Source: T1SED10-198M sp003554345 [NCBI: Candidatus Sumerlaeota bacterium] | GTDB taxonomy: Bacteria > Sumerlaeota > T1SED10-198M | Length of the DNA: 14,400 nucleotides | Reading direction: 5' to 3' | NCBI GenBank assembly: GCA_003554345.1 | Contig: PWGE01000058.1 | Span: 1 to 14,400, forward strand | In this document: positions 1 to 7,019 of the stretch, piece after piece | Numbering within the stretch: the stretch's first letter is position 1 | Layout: each line of letters begins with the position of its first letter | The notes under the pieces: generated by a model | The model's database searches: none | Seen by the model: only the letters and a program-made list of their open reading frames with translations | Told to the model about the DNA's origin: nothing | Made by a program: the position numbers and the translations under genes

Positions 1-220
1 TATGTGTCTTTACAGGATCTTTCTCACGTAACTCATAACCTCCCGTGTCTATCACCCGAAAGGTATATCCCCGCCACTCTGAAGTTCCATAATTTCGGTC
101 CCGGGTCAAACCAGGCACATCATCTACTACCGCTTTTTTTTGTTCTATGAGCTGATTGAATAGTAAGGATTTACCAACATTAGGACGTCCTACAATCGCC
201 ATAACAGGTATTGAACTCAT
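1..220 (-). CDS. der: Ribosome-assembly GTPase Der (EngA), N-terminal part, cut by window edge
   Basis: Only the first 73 codons are present; the gene runs off the left edge. Der is an essential double-GTPase that binds the 50S subunit during late ribosome assembly. The visible part is the start of the first G domain: the P-loop GRPNVGKS at residues 11-18, the G2 region [10 protein letters not shown] at about 36-45, and the G3 motif DTGG at 58-61. The PGLTRDR signature separates Der from Era and other P-loop GTPases. Position 19 is Leu, where Thr or Ala is more usual. The ATG at 218-220 is preceded on the minus strand by GAAGGAA (230-236) at a spacing of 9, which supports this start. The gene lies 96 bases downstream of the 593-residue secreted-protein gene on the same strand. 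I see no clear promoter or terminator in that gap, so co-transcription is possible. Confidence 0.95.
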   Translation of the reverse strand, partial: MSSIPVMAIVGRPNVGKSLLFNQLIEQKKAVVDDVPGLTRDRNYGTSEWRGYTFRVIDTGGYELREKDPVKTH

Positions 221-229
221 TTTTTACAA

Positions 230-236
230 TTCCTTC
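230..236 (-). promoter_or_regulatory. Ribosome binding site of der
   Basis: On the minus strand this reads GAAGGAA, 9 bases before the ATG of der. It is a good Shine-Dalgarno match and fixes the start of the truncated gene. The rest of the 221-316 gap is AT-rich and shows no convincing hairpin or paired -35/-10 boxes. Confidence 0.7.
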
Positions 237-316
237 ATCCAATGGTTTTTACTGGAAAAAAAGGTTAACACAAATTAATGAAAGTGCTTAAAAAGGTATG
301 TTTAATAAAGAAAAAA

Positions 317-2098
317 TTAATCGCTGAACTGCCCTTTTTCACCAGAGAAAAGGGGAGCAGGATCAAAACCCTCCGGCCGCACTTCATGCCATTCTCCGTG
401 ACGACCCATCAAAGTCACCATAGAAGAGTCACTTTTTTCAAGAAGCATTTTTATAAAATCATATGTTTCGGTCAAACGAAGCGCCCTGAGTTTTTTATCC
501 ATCAAGCCTCCGGCACTATCGTCGGGCAGATCATAATAGAGCGGTTGCGCCCTGCTGGAGCCAACCTGGAAGGGATAAGACATCATATGATATCCTTTAG
601 CAGGGTTATAGGTATACGCCGTAACCACACAATTCCCCACCATTTCTTCTGTTAAACGAATGGATAAACGGCGCCGCCCGTTTTCCAGGGAAAGATCACG
701 GGCATATAGCAACTGCCCATCTCTTTCAATTTCCACCATTACTGGCACAAATTCTCTCTGAGATTCAAAGTCCAGGTGAAGCATTTCCCCTGCGTCATAA
801 GCATAATTTTCAGGCTGAAAGAGAAAGGGGTGTTCAGCTATTGATAAGGGTTCCACTTCATAACGAAAGTGATGCCCTTCTACTGAAAAGTTAAAATAAA
901 GAGTCTCCTGATCGGCAGGAGGTTTAAACCGGAAAAAAGAAACCTGATCAGGGGAAGTACGTACATTTTGTCGCTTATACACGGTTTCTCCATCCTCATC
1001 TTCAATTCGAAGATGTACCCATTTTGAAAGGGGATTACCGACAGGATCACTTAATACCAGGCCAAATAGATTCTCAAAACCACCCACCACATATCCCTGA
1101 TGAAGAAAAGAAACATAAAAGGGTTTTTCAAACACAGAAAATGTCACTTCTTTTTCCTGTTTGCCGTGTTCTGTTTCAAGAGACAAAGTGAGCTGAACTT
1201 TATCATTTTCCTCCAGATAAGCAGGTAATCGGCTCTTGATTTTCTTACGTTCCGGCCCGATAGTTTCTTTTTCATATTGCAATTTCCTGCCACCTGCTCT
1301 CAATTGCACCTGAACATCTTTAGTTGCTGCCCGCAAAACCTCATCTTCAGTTTCCAGAGAAAAACGAGCCCTGAATTTTTCGCCTGGCAAATAAAAAGGT
1401 GAGGTATCTTCTATACTTACCGGAAGCTCATCAGACTCATGTTGCACAAACAGGAGACGTCGACTTGTTTGCCCTCCATAGTAAACATACACAAAATACC
1501 ACCCTTCGGGCCAATCTTCAGAAACCGGCATCTGACAGGAAAACACTCCTTCTTCATCACTTTTCACTTTTTTTTCGTGCAAAGTCTGGTCATCCATATT
1601 TTTCAAACGAACCTCTACAGGATACTTCCAGAGAGAGGCTCGAGAAAAAGGATGTTTTAACTCTCCCTTCAATAAAATATCACTCTCCTCCTGATGGGGA
1701 GTCTCATGCCATTCAAGAGAAGCAGGAAGATAAACAGGCAGAGAAAGCACAAACTGCTGTCTTCTTCTGTTGCCAAATACCATAACATGGAACGTTACCT
1801 CTCCCGGCTGTAGAATATTATCCTTTGCCACAGGGACATAAAGCATTCCATGTTCCGTGGTAAAACCCCTGAAGTCTAAAACCTGCCTGTTATCCTGGTA
1901 CCCCCTAACCCTGACTCTCATATTTTCAGCAGGAGCATTTGTTTCAGAGGAGTAAAATAGCAAAAGAACTCCTCCATCTTCGCTATGGGAAGGAAGAGCC
2001 TGAGGAAGTCGTGCTAAACATATATACTGAGAAAGCAGAGGAGGGGAAAGGAAAACCAAAAATACTATTAAAACAATGGCAACTTTTCTCATTTTCAT
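317..2098 (-). CDS. Secreted beta-sandwich protein with macroglobulin-like (MG/Ig-type) repeats
   Basis: This is a 593-residue protein of unknown function. The N-terminus has lysines and arginine followed by a hydrophobic stretch (about residues 6-23), a signal peptide or signal anchor. There is no lipobox. The rest is a run of predicted beta-sandwich units: roughly residues 40-125, 130-220, 225-320, 325-420 and 425-515, then a more helical C-terminal tail. Several units have the pattern of bacterial alpha-2-macroglobulin MG domains: a V-x-V-x-V strand, a turn of the T-x-x-G or D-x-x-G type (FTTEHG, SDEEG), then a short beta strand. The unit beginning near DTSPFYLPGEKF recalls the MG start 'Y.PGE'. 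There is no CxEQ thioester motif, and the protein is far shorter than a full macroglobulin (about 1,500-1,800 residues). A structural or ligand-binding envelope role is inferred. Two ATGs (2098 and 2092) are possible starts; neither has a good Shine-Dalgarno, and the promoter position suggests a leaderless message. Confidence 0.75.
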   Translation of the reverse strand: MKMRKVAIVLIVFLVFLSPPLLSQYICLARLPQALPSHSEDGGVLLLFYSSETNAPAENMRVRVRGYQDNRQVLDFRGFTTEHGMLYVPVAKDNILQPGEVTFHVMVFGNRRRQQFVLSLPVYLPASLEWHETPHQEESDILLKGELKHPFSRASLWKYPVEVRLKNMDDQTLHEKKVKSDEEGVFSCQMPVSEDWPEGWYFVYVYYGGQTSRRLLFVQHESDELPVSIEDTSPFYLPGEKFRARFSLETEDEVLRAATKDVQVQLRAGGRKLQYEKETIGPERKKIKSRLPAYLEENDKVQLTLSLETEHGKQEKEVTFSVFEKPFYVSFLHQGYVVGGFENLFGLVLSDPVGNPLSKWVHLRIEDEDGETVYKRQNVRTSPDQVSFFRFKPPADQETLYFNFSVEGHHFRYEVEPLSIAEHPFLFQPENYAYDAGEMLHLDFESQREFVPVMVEIERDGQLLYARDLSLENGRRRLSIRLTEEMVGNCVVTAYTYNPAKGYHMMSYPFQVGSSRAQPLYYDLPDDSAGGLMDKKLRALRLTETYDFIKMLLEKSDSSMVTLMGRHGEWHEVRPEGFDPAPLFSGEKGQFSD

Positions 2099-2105
2099 AG
2101 TATAT

Positions 2106-2141
2106 ATTATACCTTAAAATAAGAAATTTTAATGGTATAAT
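2106..2141. promoter_or_regulatory. Palindromic overlapping divergent promoter region
   Basis: The arms ATTATACC (2106-2113) plus TTAAAAT (2114-2120) are mirrored by ATTTTAA (2126-2132), one extra T, and GGTATAAT (2134-2141). They enclose a 5-base centre. Each outer arm supplies a perfect TATAAT -10 hexamer: 2136-2141 for the plus strand and 2106-2111 for the minus strand. The inner arms supply a weak -35-like TTAAAA on each strand, with spacers of 16 bases (plus) and 15 bases (minus). The two promoters would therefore overlap almost completely, and RNA polymerase could serve only one at a time. The palindrome could also be the binding site of a dimeric regulator. The bases are seen directly; promoter function is inferred. 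Confidence 0.6.
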
Positions 2142-2157
2142 TGCGAAAATCCCAGTA

Positions 2158-2163
2158 TAAAGG
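2158..2163 (+). promoter_or_regulatory. Ribosome binding site of the GHL10-like gene
   Basis: The sequence TAAAGG lies 9 bases before the ATG at 2173. It is a reasonable Shine-Dalgarno and, with the TATAAT at 2136-2141 (predicted transcript start near 2148), gives this gene a leader of about 25 bases. Confidence 0.55.
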
Positions 2164-2172
2164 TTCACCCCC

Positions 2173-3219
2173 ATGAAAACCGCTTATTGTGCCTTCCTGA
2201 TACTGACGGCCTCTCTCCTCTTATCCGAAACTTTTATCAGCGGAATCTGGGTGCACGGTTACAATCATGGATATCTAACTCCTGGTGAAGCCCAAAGAAT
2301 GGTTGATTTCTGCCATGAACATAATATAAATACCATATTCATGCAGGTTCGAAAATCAGGCGATGCTTACTATGAATCTTCAAAAGAACCCCGGGCTACC
2401 AATATAGAAGAAGGATACAATCCATTGCCATATGTCCTGGATCTTGCCTCACAAAAAGATCCTCCTCTTTCTATTCATGCCTGGATGGTTATGAATAAAA
2501 AAGGGACACGAGCACAGGAAGAAGATCTTTGCCATAGTCACATTTTAGCACGAAAACCTGAATGTATCATGCGCAGATCCAATGGTTCAACTATCTGGAT
2601 TGATCCGGCTTTACCTGACGTACAGCAATACCAGGCTGAGGTCGTACAGGAAATTATAAAAGAATACCCGGAACTCGACGGGATCCATCTTGACTACATA
2701 CGATATCCCGATATTGATGCCGGCTATTCTGAGCCAGTCCTCCAGCAATATATGCAGGAGACCAGGACAAGAGAAGTACCCTCTCCTGATGACCCTGGCT
2801 GGAGCAGATGGCGGCGTGACAGGATAACCCAACAGGTCCGGAAAATATACTGGACAATCCAGCAAGTGGATCCCACTATTCTTCTGTCGATTGCCGCCTC
2901 CTGCAATGACAGGCTCCCTGAAAGCACTTCCATCAAAATCTCACATTTTCAGCAATATGTACAAAGACAGAAGAGAGAGGAATTCAGAAAGGAAAAGGCA
3001 AAAACCATATCGAATTCTTCTCAAAAATCTCTAAAACCACAGAACAGGCCATCTTATTACAGTACCAGCAATATCCATCCCACTCTATTTCAAACTATTA
3101 GTAACCATAAAATTCCTGATTCGATTACGGATAAAATAAAGATATCATCCCTCTTTTTCCATTCTCTTAATGCCCGTGTACTGACAAACTCTTTAAAAAA
3201 CCCAAAAAGTATTAACTGA
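2173..3219 (+). CDS. Secreted GHL10-type (DUF187) TIM-barrel protein with replaced C-terminal part
   Basis: This 348-residue protein has a signal peptide (about residues 1-19). Residues 24-245 match the glycosyl-hydrolase-like 10 family, envelope proteins thought to act on surface or cell-wall glycans. Recognisable elements are GIWVHGY (24-30), the NTIFMQVRKSGDAYYES strand (53-69), the PLPYVLDLA helix (84-92), IHAWMV (101-106), WIDPALPDVQ (142-151) and DGIHLDYIRYP (169-179). After SIAASCND (239-246) the similarity stops. The last 100 residues are rich in Lys, Ser, Asn and Gln and lack the later barrel strands, including the expected W-x-x-W-L/PM-x-Y region. Reading the other two frames past 2880 did not recover that region, so a simple frameshift is not evident. 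The barrel therefore looks incomplete and activity is doubtful. It is the first gene of the plus-strand run, with its own promoter and Shine-Dalgarno. Confidence 0.8.
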   Translation: MKTAYCAFLILTASLLLSETFISGIWVHGYNHGYLTPGEAQRMVDFCHEHNINTIFMQVRKSGDAYYESSKEPRATNIEEGYNPLPYVLDLASQKDPPLSIHAWMVMNKKGTRAQEEDLCHSHILARKPECIMRRSNGSTIWIDPALPDVQQYQAEVVQEIIKEYPELDGIHLDYIRYPDIDAGYSEPVLQQYMQETRTREVPSPDDPGWSRWRRDRITQQVRKIYWTIQQVDPTILLSIAASCNDRLPESTSIKISHFQQYVQRQKREEFRKEKAKTISNSSQKSLKPQNRPSYYSTSNIHPTLFQTISNHKIPDSITDKIKISSLFFHSLNARVLTNSLKNPKSIN

Positions 3220-3231
3220 GCGAAATAAAAA

Positions 3232-5841
3232 TTGAAGCCACCCCGGAAAAAATCAACTCTTTTCATTTTCTTTTATCTTTTTATCACCTTCTTTAATGTG
3301 GTACTTTTTCTTGCCGGAAGTGGAATATACCTGGAAATTATTCAGCCAACAGAAAATTTTGCTTTTTTAGAACACCTTTTTTCGCCCCATTTTATCAGCC
3401 AGGCTTATCTTTATGGTGGCACTATGGCTCTTTCCCTTATTCTTATGGCATGTCACACTATTTTGTTTGCACGCTACTTTTTTTTTCGATTGACCCGTAT
3501 TACACTTACTTCTCTTTTCCTTTTTTCCATCCTTCTTTTTATTTTTAGCCTTCATTTTATACTGGTTCCTCAAATAGTCCCACCATGGTGGTTGATTCTT
3601 TCCTATCTTGCCGGGGCAATAATGATCACTGCTGTTTGGCGAGGTCTTTTAGCCAAAATATCCGGTGCCTACTGGAAGAAGCATTATCTTCAAGCCAATC
3701 ATATAACCAATCCTGATAAAGAAAACCTGTTGTACCTGCTCCAGAAAAATTCCGATATTCGATTAGAAAAGAAACTTTTCAGGCATTATATCCTGGATGG
3801 AGAATACTCCAAAGCATCTCAGCTTTTCAAAGAGACTGACCTCTCCCGCCTCGACCCCTCTATTCTCCAGGATTTTTTCCTTGCTCATTACCGACTTCAA
3901 CAGTACAGGCATGCATTGAAAATTGGAAATTATCTTCTCTCTCTTTTTTCAGAAAAAGAAAGGCCTCCTGAAGAGTTTATTGAAAACCTTTTCCTGAGTT
4001 GTTACCATCTTGGCCATACGGATCAGGGGCTTGAACTCTATTATACTTACTACCAATCTCAGAAGATAGAAAGACCTTCTCCTGAATTTATTAAAGCCGC
4101 CTATACCATTTTAAAGGAACATCATCAATATGAAGAAATCTCGTTTTTTCTGCAAAAAACAGGTTTTACCCTGGAAACTGATGACCTCCGTAAAATACTT
4201 TTGGATTTTCTTTCCCATATATATCGAAAAAAAAGGTTCTCCATCCTTGTGGAGATTTTGAACACCTTTTTTTCAGAGATACCCCCTCGCCAGCTTTATC
4301 ATTATATCCTCCATTTAAAACAACAACCTGCATCAATTAAAGATTCCTATTACCATCTTCTTATCCGTTTTCATCAAACCCAGAAACAAAAGGAAAAATT
4401 AAAACAAATTTTAGAAGAATACTTTCTCACCGGCCAGCCTTTCCGTGAAGATTACTACCAGCGCTTAAAAGAAATATCCCCTCTTTCTCAAAAAGAACTG
4501 CAACATTTCATCGAACAATATCCTTATCAAATCACTCCTTATAAAGACTATTTTGCCACACTTTCCCTACCTGCGGAAAAAGCAAGACTGATGGAAAAAA
4601 TTCAGAAAGTCCTTCCCTCAGTACCTTCTCCAGAAGCCAAAAATTTTCAGAGTTTAGCCAATACTCTCAAGAAAGAGTTTCAATCAATTCGCAAAACTGA
4701 ACTTGAAAATGTGCTGAGCGGCTCTCTGAGCAATCATGACGCTATACGTGAATACCTGCTTTTACTGGCAGAAATGAATGAAGCCACGGATACCTATCAT
4801 TTTCTACAAAGACTAAAAAGTCATTTTGAAGAAGATCGCCAGTTAGAAAATGTTGTGTGGGATGTTATTCACTCTCATCCCGGTTCCTTTCATATTGGTG
4901 AAAACCTGATGAACCACTATCTGCATGCAGGTAAACCCGAAAAAAGTCATAAGCTTATTCAGGTTCTTGCTGAATATACCATGGAAAAAGAGAGGTATTC
5001 TTTTGAAAAATACCAGGAGCTCTATAAGCGATTTCCAGATTATATGCCTGTATATCCCTCACTTATCGAAACATCATTTAAACAGAAAAATTATCAGCAT
5101 GTCACAGCTCTGAGTGAAAAATTTTTCAATACAAAGGAAACAATCTCTCACTACCCACATCTTTATTCTTTATATTTAATTTCTTTAGAGGAAACAGGAC
5201 AAAAAGAAGAGTTTATCAATAAAACCAAGACGTTTTTATCAGAATATCAAACAGAAAACATTGATCTTATTCGTCTTTTTGTACGCACATTACGTTCTGA
5301 ACAGCGTTATGAAGAAGCCCTCAACATTCTGCAAAATTTCACCCATTTAAAAACTGTGGTAGAAGTTATAGCCGAACTGGAAGAAGATTATACTGACTAT
5401 AGAAAACAGGGCTTAAAAGATAAAATAGAGTCAAATAAAGAAGATTACGAAAGTTGTTTCCAACTGGGAATGCTCTATCTTACGGAAAAAGACTGGAACC
5501 AGGCATTCATTTGTTTTCAAAAATGCTTCGGATCAAAAGAATATGACCGGCTCAGCCATGCATATGGAGCACTGGCATTAGCTCATAAAAACCTGCTGGA
5601 TCTCAGCGAAGAACTCCTTTTTCAGGTACAATTACATGACAAAGACATTCCCGCTCAAGAACTCAATACGCTCAAGGAAATTTTTTATGAAACGGGACGT
5701 ATTTTTGATGAAAACAAATTGTACCATCGTTCGGTCAATATTTACCTGCAAATTTTTAAAATAGACGCTAATTTCCGCGATGTCATGAAAAAAATTGAGA
5801 ATTATGATCTTTACCTGAAATCACGTAAAAAGAAGATGTGA
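3232..5841 (+). CDS. Four-helix membrane protein with long TPR-like solenoid
   Basis: This 869-residue protein is not recognised as a named family. The N-terminus is basic, then four hydrophobic helices are predicted at about residues 9-33, 60-83, 90-112 and 118-138. The remaining ~700 residues are soluble and almost wholly helical, with repeated aromatic and Leu/Tyr helix pairs typical of TPR or half-a-TPR solenoids. The clearest are near the C-terminus, for example ESCFQLGMLYLTEKDWNQAF followed by helices ending near AHKNLLDL. TPR solenoids are protein-binding scaffolds, so a membrane-tethered assembly role for neighbouring envelope enzymes is plausible but inferred. The start is a TTG 12 bases after the previous stop, with only a weak purine stretch upstream. 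It is preferred because the in-frame GTG at 3298 would remove most of the first helix. A run of nine T lies at 3478-3486 inside helix two. Confidence 0.75.
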   Translation: MKPPRKKSTLFIFFYLFITFFNVVLFLAGSGIYLEIIQPTENFAFLEHLFSPHFISQAYLYGGTMALSLILMACHTILFARYFFFRLTRITLTSLFLFSILLFIFSLHFILVPQIVPPWWLILSYLAGAIMITAVWRGLLAKISGAYWKKHYLQANHITNPDKENLLYLLQKNSDIRLEKKLFRHYILDGEYSKASQLFKETDLSRLDPSILQDFFLAHYRLQQYRHALKIGNYLLSLFSEKERPPEEFIENLFLSCYHLGHTDQGLELYYTYYQSQKIERPSPEFIKAAYTILKEHHQYEEISFFLQKTGFTLETDDLRKILLDFLSHIYRKKRFSILVEILNTFFSEIPPRQLYHYILHLKQQPASIKDSYYHLLIRFHQTQKQKEKLKQILEEYFLTGQPFREDYYQRLKEISPLSQKELQHFIEQYPYQITPYKDYFATLSLPAEKARLMEKIQKVLPSVPSPEAKNFQSLANTLKKEFQSIRKTELENVLSGSLSNHDAIREYLLLLAEMNEATDTYHFLQRLKSHFEEDRQLENVVWDVIHSHPGSFHIGENLMNHYLHAGKPEKSHKLIQVLAEYTMEKERYSFEKYQELYKRFPDYMPVYPSLIETSFKQKNYQHVTALSEKFFNTKETISHYPHLYSLYLISLEETGQKEEFINKTKTFLSEYQTENIDLIRLFVRTLRSEQRYEEALNILQNFTHLKTVVEVIAELEEDYTDYRKQGLKDKIESNKEDYESCFQLGMLYLTEKDWNQAFICFQKCFGSKEYDRLSHAYGALALAHKNLLDLSEELLFQVQLHDKDIPAQELNTLKEIFYETGRIFDENKLYHRSVNIYLQIFKIDANFRDVMKKIENYDLYLKSRKKKM

Positions 5842-5875
5842 TTGCCAGCTACAATTTGCCAGGCTATTTCCCAAC

Positions 5876-5879
5876 GAGG
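5876..5879 (+). promoter_or_regulatory. Ribosome binding site that decides the glycosyltransferase start
   Basis: GAGG lies 6 bases before the ATG at 5886. The upstream GTG at 5838, which overlaps the previous stop, has no comparable site. The protein from 5886 also begins directly with MKVHFIGLN, the usual first beta strand of GT-B enzymes. Confidence 0.65.
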
Positions 5880-5885
5880 CATATT

Positions 5886-7019
5886 ATGAAAGTCCATTTT
5901 ATTGGTCTTAACAGCAGATACTATCCTTACACCCGGGTCAGGTGTTACAATTTTGCACATTCGCTTGAAGAGCAGGGGATCTCAACAAGGGTATATGCTC
6001 TTTCTGATGACTATCTTGATCTTCCCGAGGAACGTTTCACTGATGCGCGGGACCGGCTCAAATTAAAGGTGCAAATGCAACTTTTTAAGGACATCCTGCT
6101 CAATATTTCGAAGAATGACCTGCTCTATTTTCAAAAAGTTCACCATCATATTGCCGCCCCATATCTTTACGCACGCCTGAAAAATATCCCCTATATTGTC
6201 GACTATGACGACTGGGATTTTGACAGGTCCCCTTTTTTCAACCACTCTTCTTTAAACCGGCTCTTTTTTAGAAACTCACATTCCGACCAGATTACTCCCC
6301 GGCTTTTATCCGGTGCACACAAATGTATTGTTTCAAGCCATTACCTGGAGAAGACTATCCGCCAGTATAACCCCCGGGTATATTATTTACCCACCGGCGT
6401 CGATTTAAAAATGTTTAAGGCTGGTTCATATTCCTCAAACAAGGATAAGCCCGTTTTTTTCTGGAACGGAGATGTATGGGGTGATGTCATCCTTGAAAAT
6501 CTTATTTTTCTTTTTTCCGCTTTCTCAGAACTCCTTACCCACAAACAATCCTGGAAACTTCAACTGGTTGTTTTTGGATCAAAAGTTCCCCAGTTGAAAC
6601 GTATTCTTGAAAACAGTTATTCTAAGTTACCTGTAGAACTCATTGAAAACATTCCTCCTTCCAGCATGCCCTCTTACTATGCGGGTGCCACCTTTGGTCT
6701 TATGCCTCTACTATATGATGAATCCAATTATCATTGGATTCAGGCAAAAAGTCCCACGAAGCTGTTTGAATACATGGCCATGAAACTTATTCCGGTATGT
6801 CATGATGAAGGAGAACCCTCTCATATTATCCAGCATGGTACAAACGGCTATCTTTATCGAAATCGTGCAGAGTTCATTGGTATTTTAAATGATTTATTAG
6901 ATAATTATAACGAATTGAACCATATAGCAGAAAATGCTTATCAGACAGTCAGGCAAAAATATTCACTTCCTGTTTTAGGAAAACAGCTTAAAACAATCAT
7001 TGAGGATAAACCCAGGTGA
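5886..7019 (+). CDS. GT-B glycosyltransferase (family 4 type)
   Basis: This 377-residue enzyme has the length and layout of a GT-B fold retaining glycosyltransferase, which moves a sugar from a nucleotide-sugar donor to a lipid or glycan acceptor at the cytoplasmic face of the membrane. The N-terminal domain starts with the strand MKVHFIGLN and a short turn, followed by RVRCYNFAHSLEEQG, the usual acceptor-domain helix. IPYIVDYDDWDFD is the aspartate-rich segment often seen before the domain linker. The C-terminal donor domain starts near KPVFFWNGDVWGDV. It ends with PPSSMPSYYAGATFGLMPL and KSPTKLFEYMAMKLIPV (residues 288-304), then GEPSHIIQHGTNGYL, matching the nucleotide-sugar-binding loop of GT4 enzymes; the Glu in KLFEYMA is residue 295. 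The acceptor and sugar cannot be read from the sequence. The open frame extends upstream to a GTG at 5838, which I reject as the start. The stop overlaps the next gene by four bases, implying translational coupling. Confidence 0.85.
   Translation: MKVHFIGLNSRYYPYTRVRCYNFAHSLEEQGISTRVYALSDDYLDLPEERFTDARDRLKLKVQMQLFKDILLNISKNDLLYFQKVHHHIAAPYLYARLKNIPYIVDYDDWDFDRSPFFNHSSLNRLFFRNSHSDQITPRLLSGAHKCIVSSHYLEKTIRQYNPRVYYLPTGVDLKMFKAGSYSSNKDKPVFFWNGDVWGDVILENLIFLFSAFSELLTHKQSWKLQLVVFGSKVPQLKRILENSYSKLPVELIENIPPSSMPSYYAGATFGLMPLLYDESNYHWIQAKSPTKLFEYMAMKLIPVCHDEGEPSHIIQHGTNGYLYRNRAEFIGILNDLLDNYNELNHIAENAYQTVRQKYSLPVLGKQLKTIIEDKPR

Noticed and set aside
317-400. Possible terminator in the gap between the secreted-protein gene and der
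   Set aside because: Only a weak five-base pairing with a long AT-rich loop is present and there is no G+C stem followed by a T run, so no terminator is called.
278-655. Plus-strand open frame of 125 codons near the left end
   Set aside because: It lies opposite the long secreted-protein gene, has a low-complexity N-terminus, and has no Shine-Dalgarno or recognisable family. It is a reading-frame shadow.
1983-2174. Minus-strand 63-codon frame spanning the divergent region
   Set aside because: It overlaps the start of the 593-residue protein in another frame and crosses the palindrome; no motif supports it.
2881-3219. Frameshift in the GHL10-like gene
   Set aside because: The other two forward frames after 2880 hit stops or give no later GHL10 motifs, so a simple indel does not explain the lost C-terminal part.
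5838-5885. GTG at 5838 as start of the glycosyltransferase
   Set aside because: There is no Shine-Dalgarno, and the added residues have no family counterpart; the ATG at 5886 has GAGG at good spacing and begins at the expected first strand.
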